64,000 bases of DNA from an uncultured Clostridia bacterium (lineage in GTDB: Bacteria > Bacillota > Clostridia > Christensenellales > Borkfalkiaceae): positions 1 through 64,000 of the forward strand of contig CANROE010000003.1 of assembly GCA_947632195.1 (NCBI GenBank). Direction: 5' to 3'. The position numbers were made by a program, and so were the translations under genes. Below, one piece after another: positions 48,387-56,136 of the stretch. Position 1 is the stretch's first letter, and every line of letters begins with the position of its first letter. Under the pieces are notes generated by a model. That model did no database searches and had not been told where the DNA came from. It worked only from the letters and a program-made list of their open reading frames with translations.

Positions 48387-50300
48387 TTAGATATCCAAAT
48401 CGGTTACAAGTGTGGCGTTTTCTTCAATGAACTTGCGCCTCAGCGCCGGACTCTCGCCCATGAGAATGTTGAACATCTTGTCCGCCTCTACCGCGTCCTC
48501 CATGGAAACTTTGATGAGGGTGCGGGTGGCGGGGTTCATCGTCGTGTCCCACAGCTGCTCGGTGCTCATCTCGCCGAGACCCTTGTAGCGCTGGTATTCC
48601 ACCTTGTTGTTGTTCGCCGCGTCGAAGAGCACCTTTTCTTCCTCGGAATAGAGATATACATCTTCCTTGCCCTTGACGCTCGCCTTGTAAAGAGGCGGCT
48701 TTGCCGAATAGACGTGCCCGTGCTCGATGAGCGGGCGCATGTAACGGAACAAAAAGGTGAGCAGCAGAATGCGGATATGCGCGCCGTCGACATCGGCATC
48801 GGTCATGGAGATGATACGGTCGTAGCGCAGTTTGCTCTCGTCGAAGTCGTCCAAAATGCCGCAGCCGAACGCCGTGATCATCGCCTTGATCTCCGCGTTT
48901 TCGAGGGCGCGGTTGAGCCGCACTTTTTCGACGTTCAGAATTTTGCCGCGAAGAGGCAGAATTGCTTGAAATCTTCTGTCTCTGCCCTGTTTTGCGGTGC
49001 CGCCTGCGGAGTCGCCCTCGACGATGTAAATTTCACACAGCTCGGGACGTTTATCCGAGCAGTCGGCAAGTTTCCCGGGGAGGGTGGTGCTTTCGAGCAC
49101 GCCTTTCCGCCGCGTGAGCTCGCGGGCGTTTCTCGCCGCGTCGCGCGCCTTCTGCGCCGTGATACAGCGCAGGACGAGTTCCCGTGCCACGGAGGGGTGT
49201 TCTTCGATGTAGGTACCGAATTCGTCCGCTACGGCCTTGTTGACAAAGGGACGGATAAAGGAGTTGTTGAGTTTATCTTTGGTCTGAGACTCGAACTGCG
49301 CGTCTTCGAGCTTGACGGAGACGACGGCGGTAATGCCCTCGCGCACGTCCTCGCCCGTGAGACGGTCGCTCTCTTTGAGCAGGTTGAGTTTCCTGCCCGC
49401 GTCGTTGATGACCTTTGTAAGCGCCAATTTCAAGCCCTCAACGTGCGTTCCGCCGTCGATGGTGTTGACGTTGTTCGCATAGGAATAGATGACTTCGTTA
49501 TAGCTCTCGTTGTATTGGAGAGCGACTTCGCACACCGTGGTGCCGTCCTGCGCCTCGAAATAGAGGGGCTGTTCAAACAACACTTCGCTGCCCTGGTTGA
49601 GTTCCTCCACGAGTTCGCGGATCCCGCCCTCGTAGCAGAAACTGTCCCGCCGCTCCTTTTCGCCGCGAAGATCGGCAAGGGTGATCGTGAGCCCCTTGTT
49701 GAGGAAGGCGAGCTCTTTTAAGCGGGTTTTGAGCGTTTCGTACTTGAACGTGATCGTCTCGAAAATTTCCGCGTCGGGGAAGAAAGTGACCTTCGTGCCC
49801 GTCTTTTGGGTGTCGCCGATGATTTGCAGGGGACGCTGGGGCACGCCTCGGTTGTAGACTTGTTTATAGACATGGCCGTTCTGGCAGACTTCCGCCTCCA
49901 ACCATTCGGAGAGCGCGTTGACCGCCTTCACGCCCACGCCGTGAAGACCCGAAGAAACTTTATACCCCGAGTCGCCGCCAAACTTTCCGCCCGCGTTGAC
50001 TTTGGTAAAGACGACCTCGACGGTGGAAATACCCTCTTTGGGGTGAATTTCGGTGGGAATGCCCCGCCCGTTGTCCTCCACGGTGCAGCTGCCGTCCGCG
50101 TTGATGGTGACGTCCACGCGGTCACAATAGCCCGCCAAGGCCTCGTCGATGGAGTTATCCACGACCTCGCTGACGAGGTGGTGGAGCCCTTTTTCGTCTG
50201 TGGAACTGATGTACATGCCGGGACGCTTACGGATGTGCTCCAAGCCATCCAATACCTGAATTTGTTCGGCGCCGTATGCGCCCTCTACCTTTTCCGCCAT
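48387..50300 (-). CDS. gyrB: DNA gyrase subunit B
   Basis: 637-residue GyrB. The GHKL ATPase has EVVDNSIDEALAGYCD, EDNGRGIPTE and GLHGVGVKAVNALS; the TOPRIM domain has YIVEGDSAGGTAKQGRDRRFQAILPLRGKILNVEK and DADVDGAHI. Length is that of a Gram-positive GyrB without the proteobacterial insert. Start has GGAGGAG. Promoter at 50355-50383, with a Z-DNA-prone leader. recF, often upstream of gyrB, is absent; dusB lies there instead. Confidence 0.98.
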   Translation of the reverse strand: MAEKVEGAYGAEQIQVLDGLEHIRKRPGMYISSTDEKGLHHLVSEVVDNSIDEALAGYCDRVDVTINADGSCTVEDNGRGIPTEIHPKEGISTVEVVFTKVNAGGKFGGDSGYKVSSGLHGVGVKAVNALSEWLEAEVCQNGHVYKQVYNRGVPQRPLQIIGDTQKTGTKVTFFPDAEIFETITFKYETLKTRLKELAFLNKGLTITLADLRGEKERRDSFCYEGGIRELVEELNQGSEVLFEQPLYFEAQDGTTVCEVALQYNESYNEVIYSYANNVNTIDGGTHVEGLKLALTKVINDAGRKLNLLKESDRLTGEDVREGITAVVSVKLEDAQFESQTKDKLNNSFIRPFVNKAVADEFGTYIEEHPSVARELVLRCITAQKARDAARNARELTRRKGVLESTTLPGKLADCSDKRPELCEIYIVEGDSAGGTAKQGRDRRFQAILPLRGKILNVEKVRLNRALENAEIKAMITAFGCGILDDFDESKLRYDRIISMTDADVDGAHIRILLLTFLFRYMRPLIEHGHVYSAKPPLYKASVKGKEDVYLYSEEEKVLFDAANNNKVEYQRYKGLGEMSTEQLWDTTMNPATRTLIKVSMEDAVEADKMFNILMGESPALRRKFIEENATLVTDLDI

Positions 50301-50310
50301 AACTTCTCCT

Positions 50311-50347
50311 CCGCGCGCATGCGCGTATGTGCCCGCGTGCGCGCGTC
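50311..50347. other. Alternating purine-pyrimidine tract in the gyrB leader
   Basis: CGCGCGCATGCGCGTATGTG followed by CCGCGTGCGCGCG, alternating almost without break over about 35 bp between the gyrB promoter and its ribosome site. Such tracts tend to flip to Z-DNA under negative supercoiling. Confidence 0.7.
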
Positions 50348-50354
50348 ACAATTT

Positions 50355-50383
50355 ATTATAGCATGACTTCACGCGTTTGTACA
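50355..50383 (-). promoter_or_regulatory. Promoter of gyrB
   Basis: TGTACA (50378-50383), 17-base spacer, TATAAT (50355-50360) on the minus strand. Confidence 0.7.
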
Positions 50384-50433
50384 GCAATTTTCAGCAAATT
50401 TAGGCTGTGAACATAAAATTTCATTGCCTTGCG

Positions 50434-50488
50434 GAAAAACCGAAAAGCGGCGCGGGGGCGTTCCGAATATTCGGAACGCCCCCGCGCC
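50434..50488 (-). terminator. Terminator of the spoVB-mazG-dusB operon
   Basis: A stem of about 18 bp (GGCGCGGGGGCGTTCCGA and complement) followed on the minus strand by GCTTTTCGGTTTTT. Confidence 0.85.
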
Positions 50489-50516
50489 TTTCTCTGACCC
50501 GCAATGTGATCCCCCG

Positions 50517-51482
50517 TCATTCTTCGGCGGGGCTCCCACCGTTTCCGCCGAAGATCTCGGCGGCGTATTTTATCACGTCGTCCGTCGTTTCCGCAGCAAA
50601 CAGCTTGCGTTTCCACTCTGCGGCTCCCCGCCGCCCTTTCAGATAAAACGCCGCCATCTTGCGCATGAATACGCAGGCAAAATGTTCGCCATAGAGCGCC
50701 TTCGTCTCTTGCAGCTGCTCGGGAAAGAGCTCGGAAAAGGGCGTCTCATCCCGTTCGAGGATCTCCGCAAACACCTGCGGACGGTAGAGCGCGGCGCGGG
50801 CGATCATAATACCGTCCACCCCCGTCCTGTTGATCATCTTTCGCGCGTCCTTGTCGTTCCAGATGCCGCCGTTGCCGATGACGGGAATGCTCACCGCCTC
50901 TTTCGCCTCGCGGATCTGCTCGAAATCGACGGGTCCCGCGTAAATTTTATCCCGCGTTCTGCCGTGGACGGTGATCATGCACGCCCCGGCGCCCTCGCAC
51001 AATTTTGCAAATTCCGCCGCGCGCCTGTCCCCCTCCTTCACGCCGACGCGGAACTTGACCGCGATCCGCTTTCCGCTCTTTGCGCACTCCGAAATGATCT
51101 GCTCGGCGAGTTTGGGTTGCTCCATCAGAGCGTTCCCCTCCCCGTTGCGCACGATCTTGGGCATGGGACAGCCCATGTTGATGTCGATGAGGTCGAATTT
51201 CGCAAGATCCTCGCTCTCGCAGGCGGCGCGCATCAGCACGGGCACACTGCCGAAGAGCTGGATCGCCTTCGGGCTCTCGTTTTCCCCCGTGTAAAGAATG
51301 CGCTTGCTCTCTTCGCTGCCGAAAGCAAGCCCCTTTGCGCTCACCATTTCGTTAAAGGCGAGCCCCGCGCCCAAACCACGGCACATCTTGCGGAAAGGAT
51401 AGTTCGTATATCCCGCCATCGGTGCAAGAAATATGTTGTTTTCCACCTTCAATCCCGCAATGTCCAGCTCATGAGTGTTCAT
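50517..51482 (-). CDS. dusB: tRNA-dihydrouridine synthase
   Basis: 321-residue FMN-dependent Dus enzyme that reduces uridines in the tRNA D-loop. APMAGYTNYPFRKMCR (FMN site), DINMGCPMPKIVRNGEGNALM with the catalytic cysteine, VHGRTRDKIYAGP and IPVIGNGGI are intact. The family (DusB-type in Firmicutes) is clear; the modified position is inferred. The ATG at 51482 has GGAGGG at good spacing and overlaps the end of mazG by 14 bases. Confidence 0.93.
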   Translation of the reverse strand: MNTHELDIAGLKVENNIFLAPMAGYTNYPFRKMCRGLGAGLAFNEMVSAKGLAFGSEESKRILYTGENESPKAIQLFGSVPVLMRAACESEDLAKFDLIDINMGCPMPKIVRNGEGNALMEQPKLAEQIISECAKSGKRIAVKFRVGVKEGDRRAAEFAKLCEGAGACMITVHGRTRDKIYAGPVDFEQIREAKEAVSIPVIGNGGIWNDKDARKMINRTGVDGIMIARAALYRPQVFAEILERDETPFSELFPEQLQETKALYGEHFACVFMRKMAAFYLKGRRGAAEWKRKLFAAETTDDVIKYAAEIFGGNGGSPAEE

Positions 51483-52863
51483 GTTTTGCCCTCCGGTAGT
51501 ACATTTCTTTTTCTTCGCGCGAAAGCAAAGTGGGGTCCTTGCCGTCCGCGCGGACAAGTTCTTCATAACAGGTATAGCGTTTTTGCAATTTTTTGGCGGC
51601 GTCGAGGAGGGCCATCTCGCAGTCCTCCCCCACCGCGCGGCCAAGCTCTACGGCGCAGAACAGGACGTCGCCGAGTTCCTCACCGATTGCCTTTTTGTCG
51701 CCCGAACGCACCGCCTCTTTGAGTTCGCCGTACTCCTCTTTGAACTTTGTCTCGAAATTTTCAAAGGTGGCGGGGTCCCAGCCTCCCTTTTCCATGCGCT
51801 TGGCGATCTTTTGCGCACGGAGAAGAGCGGGAAAGCACGCGGGAACGTCGTTCACGGCGTCCGAATAGGTCTTCTGGTGCTTTTCCGCCATCTTATTTTT
51901 GTCCCAGACGGAGAGCGCGCTCTCCGCGCTCTTTGCCTTGTCCGCGCCGAATACATGGGTGTGCCGCGTGATGAGCTTTTCGCACACCTCCGAGAGCATG
52001 TCCGTCACGGTAAAATCGCCCTTCTCCTCTTCGATGAGGGTATGAAAGAGGGACTGCATCAGAACGTCCCCCGCCTCTTCGCACATCTTGTCGGGATCGC
52101 CGAGGTCGATGGCGTCCACGAGCTCGTATGCCTCCTCAATGGCGTTGATTCGGATGCTCTCGTGCGTCTGCACTCTGTCCCACGGACAGCCGTCGGGAGC
52201 GCGCAGACGGCGCAGAATGGCGAGGAAATCTTCAAAATCGAACCGTTTCTTTTCCAATAACGGAAGATCGTATACCACGAGCGCCGAACGGGGAGAATAT
52301 TCGCTCCGGCGGTCGATCTCGAACAGAGGAAGTTTCTCTGCCTTCTCCTCCTCTATGTAACAAGCGGGCGCCTCGTCGCCGAATTTTTCGCACAAAAGCA
52401 GTTTTACGTCCCCCGCGAGCAACTCGTTGTCGAGATCGTACACGACGAGGGGCAGCGTGAGTTTTTTATCGGCGAGATCGTAGGCGGAAACGGCTTGATA
52501 GCCCCCCGTAAGTCCCGCCAACGCCGCCGCAGACGCGGACTTGGAGACCCCCTCGATGACGGCAGCGCCCTTTAACAGCGACGCGGCGCGGTCCTCAAAC
52601 ACACCCCCTTCCACACAGTAGCAAAGGTCGCACCCCTCGGCTTGCCTTTTAACCTCCGCAGCGAGATTTTTTGCGAGCGTATCGAAATTCCGGCTCTTCT
52701 CATAGACAAAGTCGAGCGTTTCAAAGGGAATGCCCTCGTCATGCAGGGTCTGAGCGGCGGGCGACATATTGCGCACGAGCACTTTCTGCGCCTTCTTCAT
52801 GGCGACGATCGCCCGCGCCGTGACGTCTCCCCTCCTTGTTCCCAATCCGATGACCGTGATCAT
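51469..52863 (-). CDS. mazG: MazG-family nucleotide pyrophosphohydrolase with N-terminal methylase domain
   Basis: 464 residues, organised as B. subtilis YabN: a tetrapyrrole-methylase-fold domain (MITVIGLGTRRGDV..., to about residue 210) and two MazG domains with EEAYELVDAID...EEAGDVLMQSLFH and EEYGELKEAV...EELGDVLFCAVELGR. MazG hydrolyses NTPs to NMP and pyrophosphate, cleaning aberrant nucleotides. The N-terminal domain's substrate is unknown. The start is fixed by the family N-terminus, although the upstream spoVB frame continues 125 bases into it. Confidence 0.93.
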   Translation of the reverse strand: MITVIGLGTRRGDVTARAIVAMKKAQKVLVRNMSPAAQTLHDEGIPFETLDFVYEKSRNFDTLAKNLAAEVKRQAEGCDLCYCVEGGVFEDRAASLLKGAAVIEGVSKSASAAALAGLTGGYQAVSAYDLADKKLTLPLVVYDLDNELLAGDVKLLLCEKFGDEAPACYIEEEKAEKLPLFEIDRRSEYSPRSALVVYDLPLLEKKRFDFEDFLAILRRLRAPDGCPWDRVQTHESIRINAIEEAYELVDAIDLGDPDKMCEEAGDVLMQSLFHTLIEEEKGDFTVTDMLSEVCEKLITRHTHVFGADKAKSAESALSVWDKNKMAEKHQKTYSDAVNDVPACFPALLRAQKIAKRMEKGGWDPATFENFETKFKEEYGELKEAVRSGDKKAIGEELGDVLFCAVELGRAVGEDCEMALLDAAKKLQKRYTCYEELVRADGKDPTLLSREEKEMYYRRAKHEHS

Positions 52864-54172
52864 ATTTTTTCACCCGTTTTTTCTTAACAGTATAATACAA
52901 ATCGAGGAAAAAAGCAACCAGATAACAGACGTTTGCGGCGATTGCCGCGCCGCCTACCGAAAATTCAGGCACGAGCGCGAATTCAAGCGCAAATTTTACG
53001 CAGACGGCGACCAGCATGGAAAGCGCCGCCTTCTTCGCCCTGCCCATGCCCGTGAGACAGGCGGCGAGGGTATCCACTCCCGCCAGCGAGACCGCCGAAA
53101 CGGACACCGTTTTTAAAAGCATGACGAGGACGTCCGCCTCTGCGGGGGCGAGACCGCCGTAGAGCAGGGAGACGACGGGGCGGGCGAAAAAGAAGAGCCC
53201 GAGCGCGCAGGGCGCGGAGAGCAGAAGAGTGAGAAAGAGAGATGACAGGGCGCGCGTTTTGCCGTCCTCCGCATTTCCGCGCGCGACGGCGCGGGAGACG
53301 GCGGGCACGGAGGCCGCAGCAAGTCCGTAACAGATTGTTGCGGGCAGCGAGACGAGGGAGAGCGCCGCGCCCGAATACAACCCGTAGAGGGAGACTGCAT
53401 TTTCCGCATGCGCGCGGAGCAGCCGCACCAAGAGCACGCTGTCCACCGTCTGCGAGAGAGGGAGAAGGGAAGTCGCCGCCATCACGGGTAGGGCGGAAAA
53501 GAAAATATCGGTCGCGTAGACCTTCCCCGCCGCGAGCGTGTGCCGTTCGCGCTCCCTTCCCGCGCGCATAAAGAGATAAAACAGCGCGCACAGTTCGGAA
53601 AGGGTGACGGCAAGAAGACAGAATGCAACGGCGCGGGCGGGCGTGTTTGCATAACGGTAGGCAAAATACAGCCCGAGACAGGATTTTACGACCTCTTCCA
53701 CGAGCTCCGAGACCGCCGTGGGCGCCATGTTGTTTTTTCCCTGAAAATAGCCGCGAAATACGGCGATGAGCGCCACGAGAAAGACGGAGGGCGCAAGTGC
53801 GAGATAGCAAGCCGTGAGCCCGCCGTCCCCCTGCATTGCGCTCATATAGGGCGCAAAGAGGCACATGAGCGCCGTCCCGCACAGCCCGAGCAGAGCGAAG
53901 AGTTTTAAGGCGGTTTTGAGGGTGGGCGCGCTGCCCCGCCCCGTGGCAGTTTCGCGGGCGATCATGCGGGAGAGCGCCGAAGGGATCCCCGCCGACGAAA
54001 AAGTGAGCAGAACGCAAAAGAGCGGGTATGCCATATGGTAAAGTCCCATACCGTAACCGCCCAAAAGTCCCGTGAGGGGGATGCGGTACAGTGCGCCGAT
54101 CCCCTTTGCGAGAATGCCGCCGAGGGAGAGCACTGCGGCGGATTTGAGAAAGTCGTTTTTTTTCAAGCGCAT
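52739..54172 (-). CDS. spoVB: SpoVB-like MATE/MOP flippase
   Basis: 477 residues, MOP-superfamily (polysaccharide biosynthesis) flippase with about 14 helices (GILAKGIGALYRIPLTGLLGGYGMGLYHMAYPLF, FRGYFQGKNNMAPTAVSEL). SpoVB moves lipid-linked precursors for spore cortex peptidoglycan. Gene order spoVT-spoVB-mazG supports the name. The last 40 residues (after VKKKRVKKY) are basic, unrelated to the family, and overlap mazG in another frame; a one-base change in the A-run at about 52885 would end the protein near 52862 or 52875. The ATG at 54172 has no clear ribosome site; repeats begin just upstream. Confidence 0.88.
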   Translation of the reverse strand: MRLKKNDFLKSAAVLSLGGILAKGIGALYRIPLTGLLGGYGMGLYHMAYPLFCVLLTFSSAGIPSALSRMIARETATGRGSAPTLKTALKLFALLGLCGTALMCLFAPYMSAMQGDGGLTACYLALAPSVFLVALIAVFRGYFQGKNNMAPTAVSELVEEVVKSCLGLYFAYRYANTPARAVAFCLLAVTLSELCALFYLFMRAGRERERHTLAAGKVYATDIFFSALPVMAATSLLPLSQTVDSVLLVRLLRAHAENAVSLYGLYSGAALSLVSLPATICYGLAAASVPAVSRAVARGNAEDGKTRALSSLFLTLLLSAPCALGLFFFARPVVSLLYGGLAPAEADVLVMLLKTVSVSAVSLAGVDTLAACLTGMGRAKKAALSMLVAVCVKFALEFALVPEFSVGGAAIAANVCYLVAFFLDLYYTVKKKRVKKYDHGHRIGNKEGRRHGAGDRRHEEGAESARAQYVARRSDPA

Positions 54173-54194
54173 TATGTATGGGGGATTCCCCCTA

Positions 54195-54436
54195 TCTGTC
54201 CCCCGCGAAACGGGAGAAAGTGGCACGCAGTGCCGAAAGGGGGGCGGTGTACTATACAAGAAAATAAGGTGCCCCCCTCCCCTACCCCTCCCCCGCTGAC
54301 GCGGGGGAGGGCGAGAAAAATTTCCCCTTGCTGTCCCTTTTAGGGAAAGTACCCGCAGAGCGGGGGAAAGGGTTTTACACGCTCTCGGAGAACCCTTCAG
54401 TCACTTTGTGACAGCTCCCCTACAGGGGAGCCGAGA
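54195..54436. repeat. Dispersed GC-rich repeats upstream of spoVB
   Basis: 54195-54243 and 54318-54375 match the inverse of 13845-13892 and 13699-13755. 54288-54311 is a CCTCCCCCGC/GCGGGGGAGG hairpin. 54392-54435 is the CAGTCAC...CAGCTCCCC type. No gene is seen in 54173-54960. Confidence 0.7.
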
Positions 54437-54439
54437 AAA

Positions 54440-54590
54440 AATTTCCACATCACTTGCCTTAGGCGGAATTCACTTCCGCCGTGGGCGACTACATTTGTTG
54501 CACTCTTGCAACTTATTCTCCGACAAGGCGAACAAGAGGATAAGCAAGTTAAGGCAAATATGCACGTTTCCTCGCACAATTATTTTCAAA
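54440..54590. repeat. Diverged 165-bp-type unit, inverted copy 1
   Basis: Reverse-oriented relative of the array at 12965-13470, recognisable by GCCTTAGGCGGAATTC, CCGCCGTGGGCGAC and GTTGCACTCTTGCAAC. Confidence 0.7.
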
Positions 54591-54591
54591 G

Positions 54592-54686
54592 TGAGATTTC
54601 TCGACTTCGTGCTTCGCGCTCCGCTACTTCGCCTGCGGCTCGTGCCGCGCTTAGAGAATCAGAACTGCGCGCGGGGCGAAATGACA
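54592..54686. repeat. Dispersed half element with 52-bp core
   Basis: TGAGATTTCTCG...GCGAAATGACA with the core at 54626-54678, nearly identical to 55-107 and 58592-58643. Confidence 0.8.
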
Positions 54687-54769
54687 ATTAGAGCGATTTG
54701 CGCATAGCACAAGGAAAAGAATTGTGCGAAACTAAAATCACTGCGCGTTGGAAAACCACGCTTTTCCAT

Positions 54770-54936
54770 AAGCGCACCCAATTTGTTGCATACTTGCAAC
54801 TTCTTGTCCGATGAAACGAATGAGAGGATAACTAAGTTAAGGCGCAAACGCCTATTTCCTCACGGCGTTTATTTTCGACCGACACCCCTTCCGTCTCCTT
54901 CGGAGACACCCACCCCTCCAAGGGGTGGGCAAGGGG
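54770..54936. repeat. Diverged 165-bp-type unit, inverted copy 2, plus GGGTGGGC repeat
   Basis: 54780-54880 has GTTGCATACTTGCAAC, CTTGTCCGATGAAACGAA and CCTCACGG, all shared with 13340-13430 in inverse orientation. 54882-54936 is the ACCCCTTCCGTC...GGGTGGGCAAGGG block also present at 48299-48358. Confidence 0.7.
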
Positions 54937-54960
54937 GAGGAAGAAAAGAAATGCGTGAAC

Positions 54961-55506
54961 TTATTCAAATTGATTCGCAATAATATCCGAAGTGAGGCGG
55001 GCGAGTTTGACTGCGGACGACTCCATGATCGCCCCTTCGTCGGTGGACAAAAGCACCACCGCGCCCAAACAGTCCCCGCCCGCTACGACGGGCACGATGA
55101 CCTGCGCCGTGACCGTAAGGTCGCTGTCCGTGGCGATGGGCAGTATGTCTCCCCCCTCCGCCTTGCTCGCAAGATAGCTCCTGCGTGAGAGCATGACCTC
55201 CGTCATTTTGTCGGAGACCGACTTGCCCGCAAGCGACTTCTTCCCCGCGCCGCTCGCCTGCAAAACGCCGTCCGTATCGCAAATGACCGCAAGATAGCCG
55301 CTCTGTTCGTTCAAAGACTTTGCCGTCCCCTTTGCGAACTGTTCGATGCTCGCGATGGGCGAATACTTTTTGAGCATGAGCTCGTCGCGGTCGGTAAAGA
55401 GCTCCAAGGGATCCCCCTCCCGAATGCGAAGCGTTCTCCTTATTTCCTTGGGGATGACGACCCTCCCGAGCTCGTCGATCCGCCTGACAATTCCCGTTGC
55501 TTTCAT
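54961..55506 (-). CDS. spoVT: Stage V sporulation protein T (AbrB-like regulator)
   Basis: 181 residues: an N-terminal AbrB/MazE swapped-hairpin DNA-binding domain (TGIVRRIDELGRVVIPKEIRRTLRIREGDPLEL) and a C-terminal GAF-like domain. SpoVT adjusts forespore gene expression under sigma-G. The length matches B. subtilis SpoVT (178) and excludes AbrB, which lacks the GAF part. The ATG has GGAGGT upstream, and a sigma-G-like promoter lies about 25 bases further. spoVB and mazG follow beyond a repeat field. Confidence 0.95.
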   Translation of the reverse strand: MKATGIVRRIDELGRVVIPKEIRRTLRIREGDPLELFTDRDELMLKKYSPIASIEQFAKGTAKSLNEQSGYLAVICDTDGVLQASGAGKKSLAGKSVSDKMTEVMLSRRSYLASKAEGGDILPIATDSDLTVTAQVIVPVVAGGDCLGAVVLLSTDEGAIMESSAVKLARLTSDIIANQFE

Positions 55507-55526
55507 ATAAAACCTCCGTGTACTTT

Positions 55527-55556
55527 CAATATGCGGAGTTTTTTGGGTTTCTATGC
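55527..55556 (-). promoter_or_regulatory. Candidate sigma-G promoter of spoVT
   Basis: On the minus strand GCATA (55552-55556) fits the sigma-G -35 (gHATR) and CATATTG (55527-55533) matches five of seven -10 positions, with an 18-base spacer. Confidence 0.5.
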
Positions 55557-55589
55557 AAAATTTTGCGTCCGCGCATTTTCCTCTTCCCA

Positions 55590-55618
55590 TTGACAAAAAA
55601 TGTTTTGTTTTTTATAAT
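55590..55618 (+). promoter_or_regulatory. Consensus sigma-A promoter of the sigma/anti-sigma operon
   Basis: Perfect TTGACA (55590-55595), 17-base AT-rich spacer, perfect TATAAT (55613-55618). Confidence 0.9.
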
Positions 55619-55668
55619 TTTTTTGTAAGATTTTGCCTTGCAAGTTATCTTACAGACGGAAACGTGCG

Positions 55669-56136
55669 ATGAAGGACATTGAAGAGTTCTACAACACCTA
55701 TGGGGGCAGGCTGTACGCCTATTGCCTGACCCTTGCAAAGAACAGGAGCGACGCGGAGGAACTTGCCGCGGAGACCCTTTTCCGCGCCGTGCAAAAGGAA
55801 ACTTTCCGCGGGGAAAGCGACCTCTTTACGTGGCTGTGTGCGATCGCGCGCAATCTCTTCCTCGCCGAGGAGAAAAAGCGCAAAAAAAGAGCAAAGCCCG
55901 ACCCGCCGCCCGACTTCGATTCCGCCCTTCTAGACCGCGACGACGCAACGGGGATCTTGCTTGCGATGAATTCTCTCGAAGAGCCCTACCGCGGCGTGTT
56001 CTTTTTGAAGACGGTCGGCTCCCTTCCGCCCGAAAACATCGCAAAAATTTACAAAAAGAGCGTGAATTGGGTGTATGTCGTCTATCATCGCGCGAAGCTG
56101 AAAATTTTGGAAAAATTGGAGGGAAACCGTGAATAA
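55669..56136 (+). CDS. ECF-type RNA polymerase sigma factor
   Basis: 155-residue sigma-70-family factor with region 2 (FYNTYGGRLYAYCLTLAKNRSDAEELAAETLFRAV, FTWLCAIARNLFL) and region 4 (LEEPYRGVFFLKTVGSLPPENIAKIYKKSVNWVYVVYHRAK) and no region 3 or 1.1. The ATG at 55669 is preferred over an in-frame ATG at 55633, since it has ACGGAAA upstream and matches the ECF N-terminus. It is co-transcribed with a zinc-finger anti-sigma gene that overlaps by 8 bases. The promoter is of housekeeping type, so no autoregulatory ECF site was found. Confidence 0.92.
   Translation: MKDIEEFYNTYGGRLYAYCLTLAKNRSDAEELAAETLFRAVQKETFRGESDLFTWLCAIARNLFLAEEKKRKKRAKPDPPPDFDSALLDRDDATGILLAMNSLEEPYRGVFFLKTVGSLPPENIAKIYKKSVNWVYVVYHRAKLKILEKLEGNRE

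Noticed and set aside
54408-54707. A 99-residue gene in the repeat field
   Set aside because: It is assembled entirely from dispersed repeats and has no start signal or recognisable domain.
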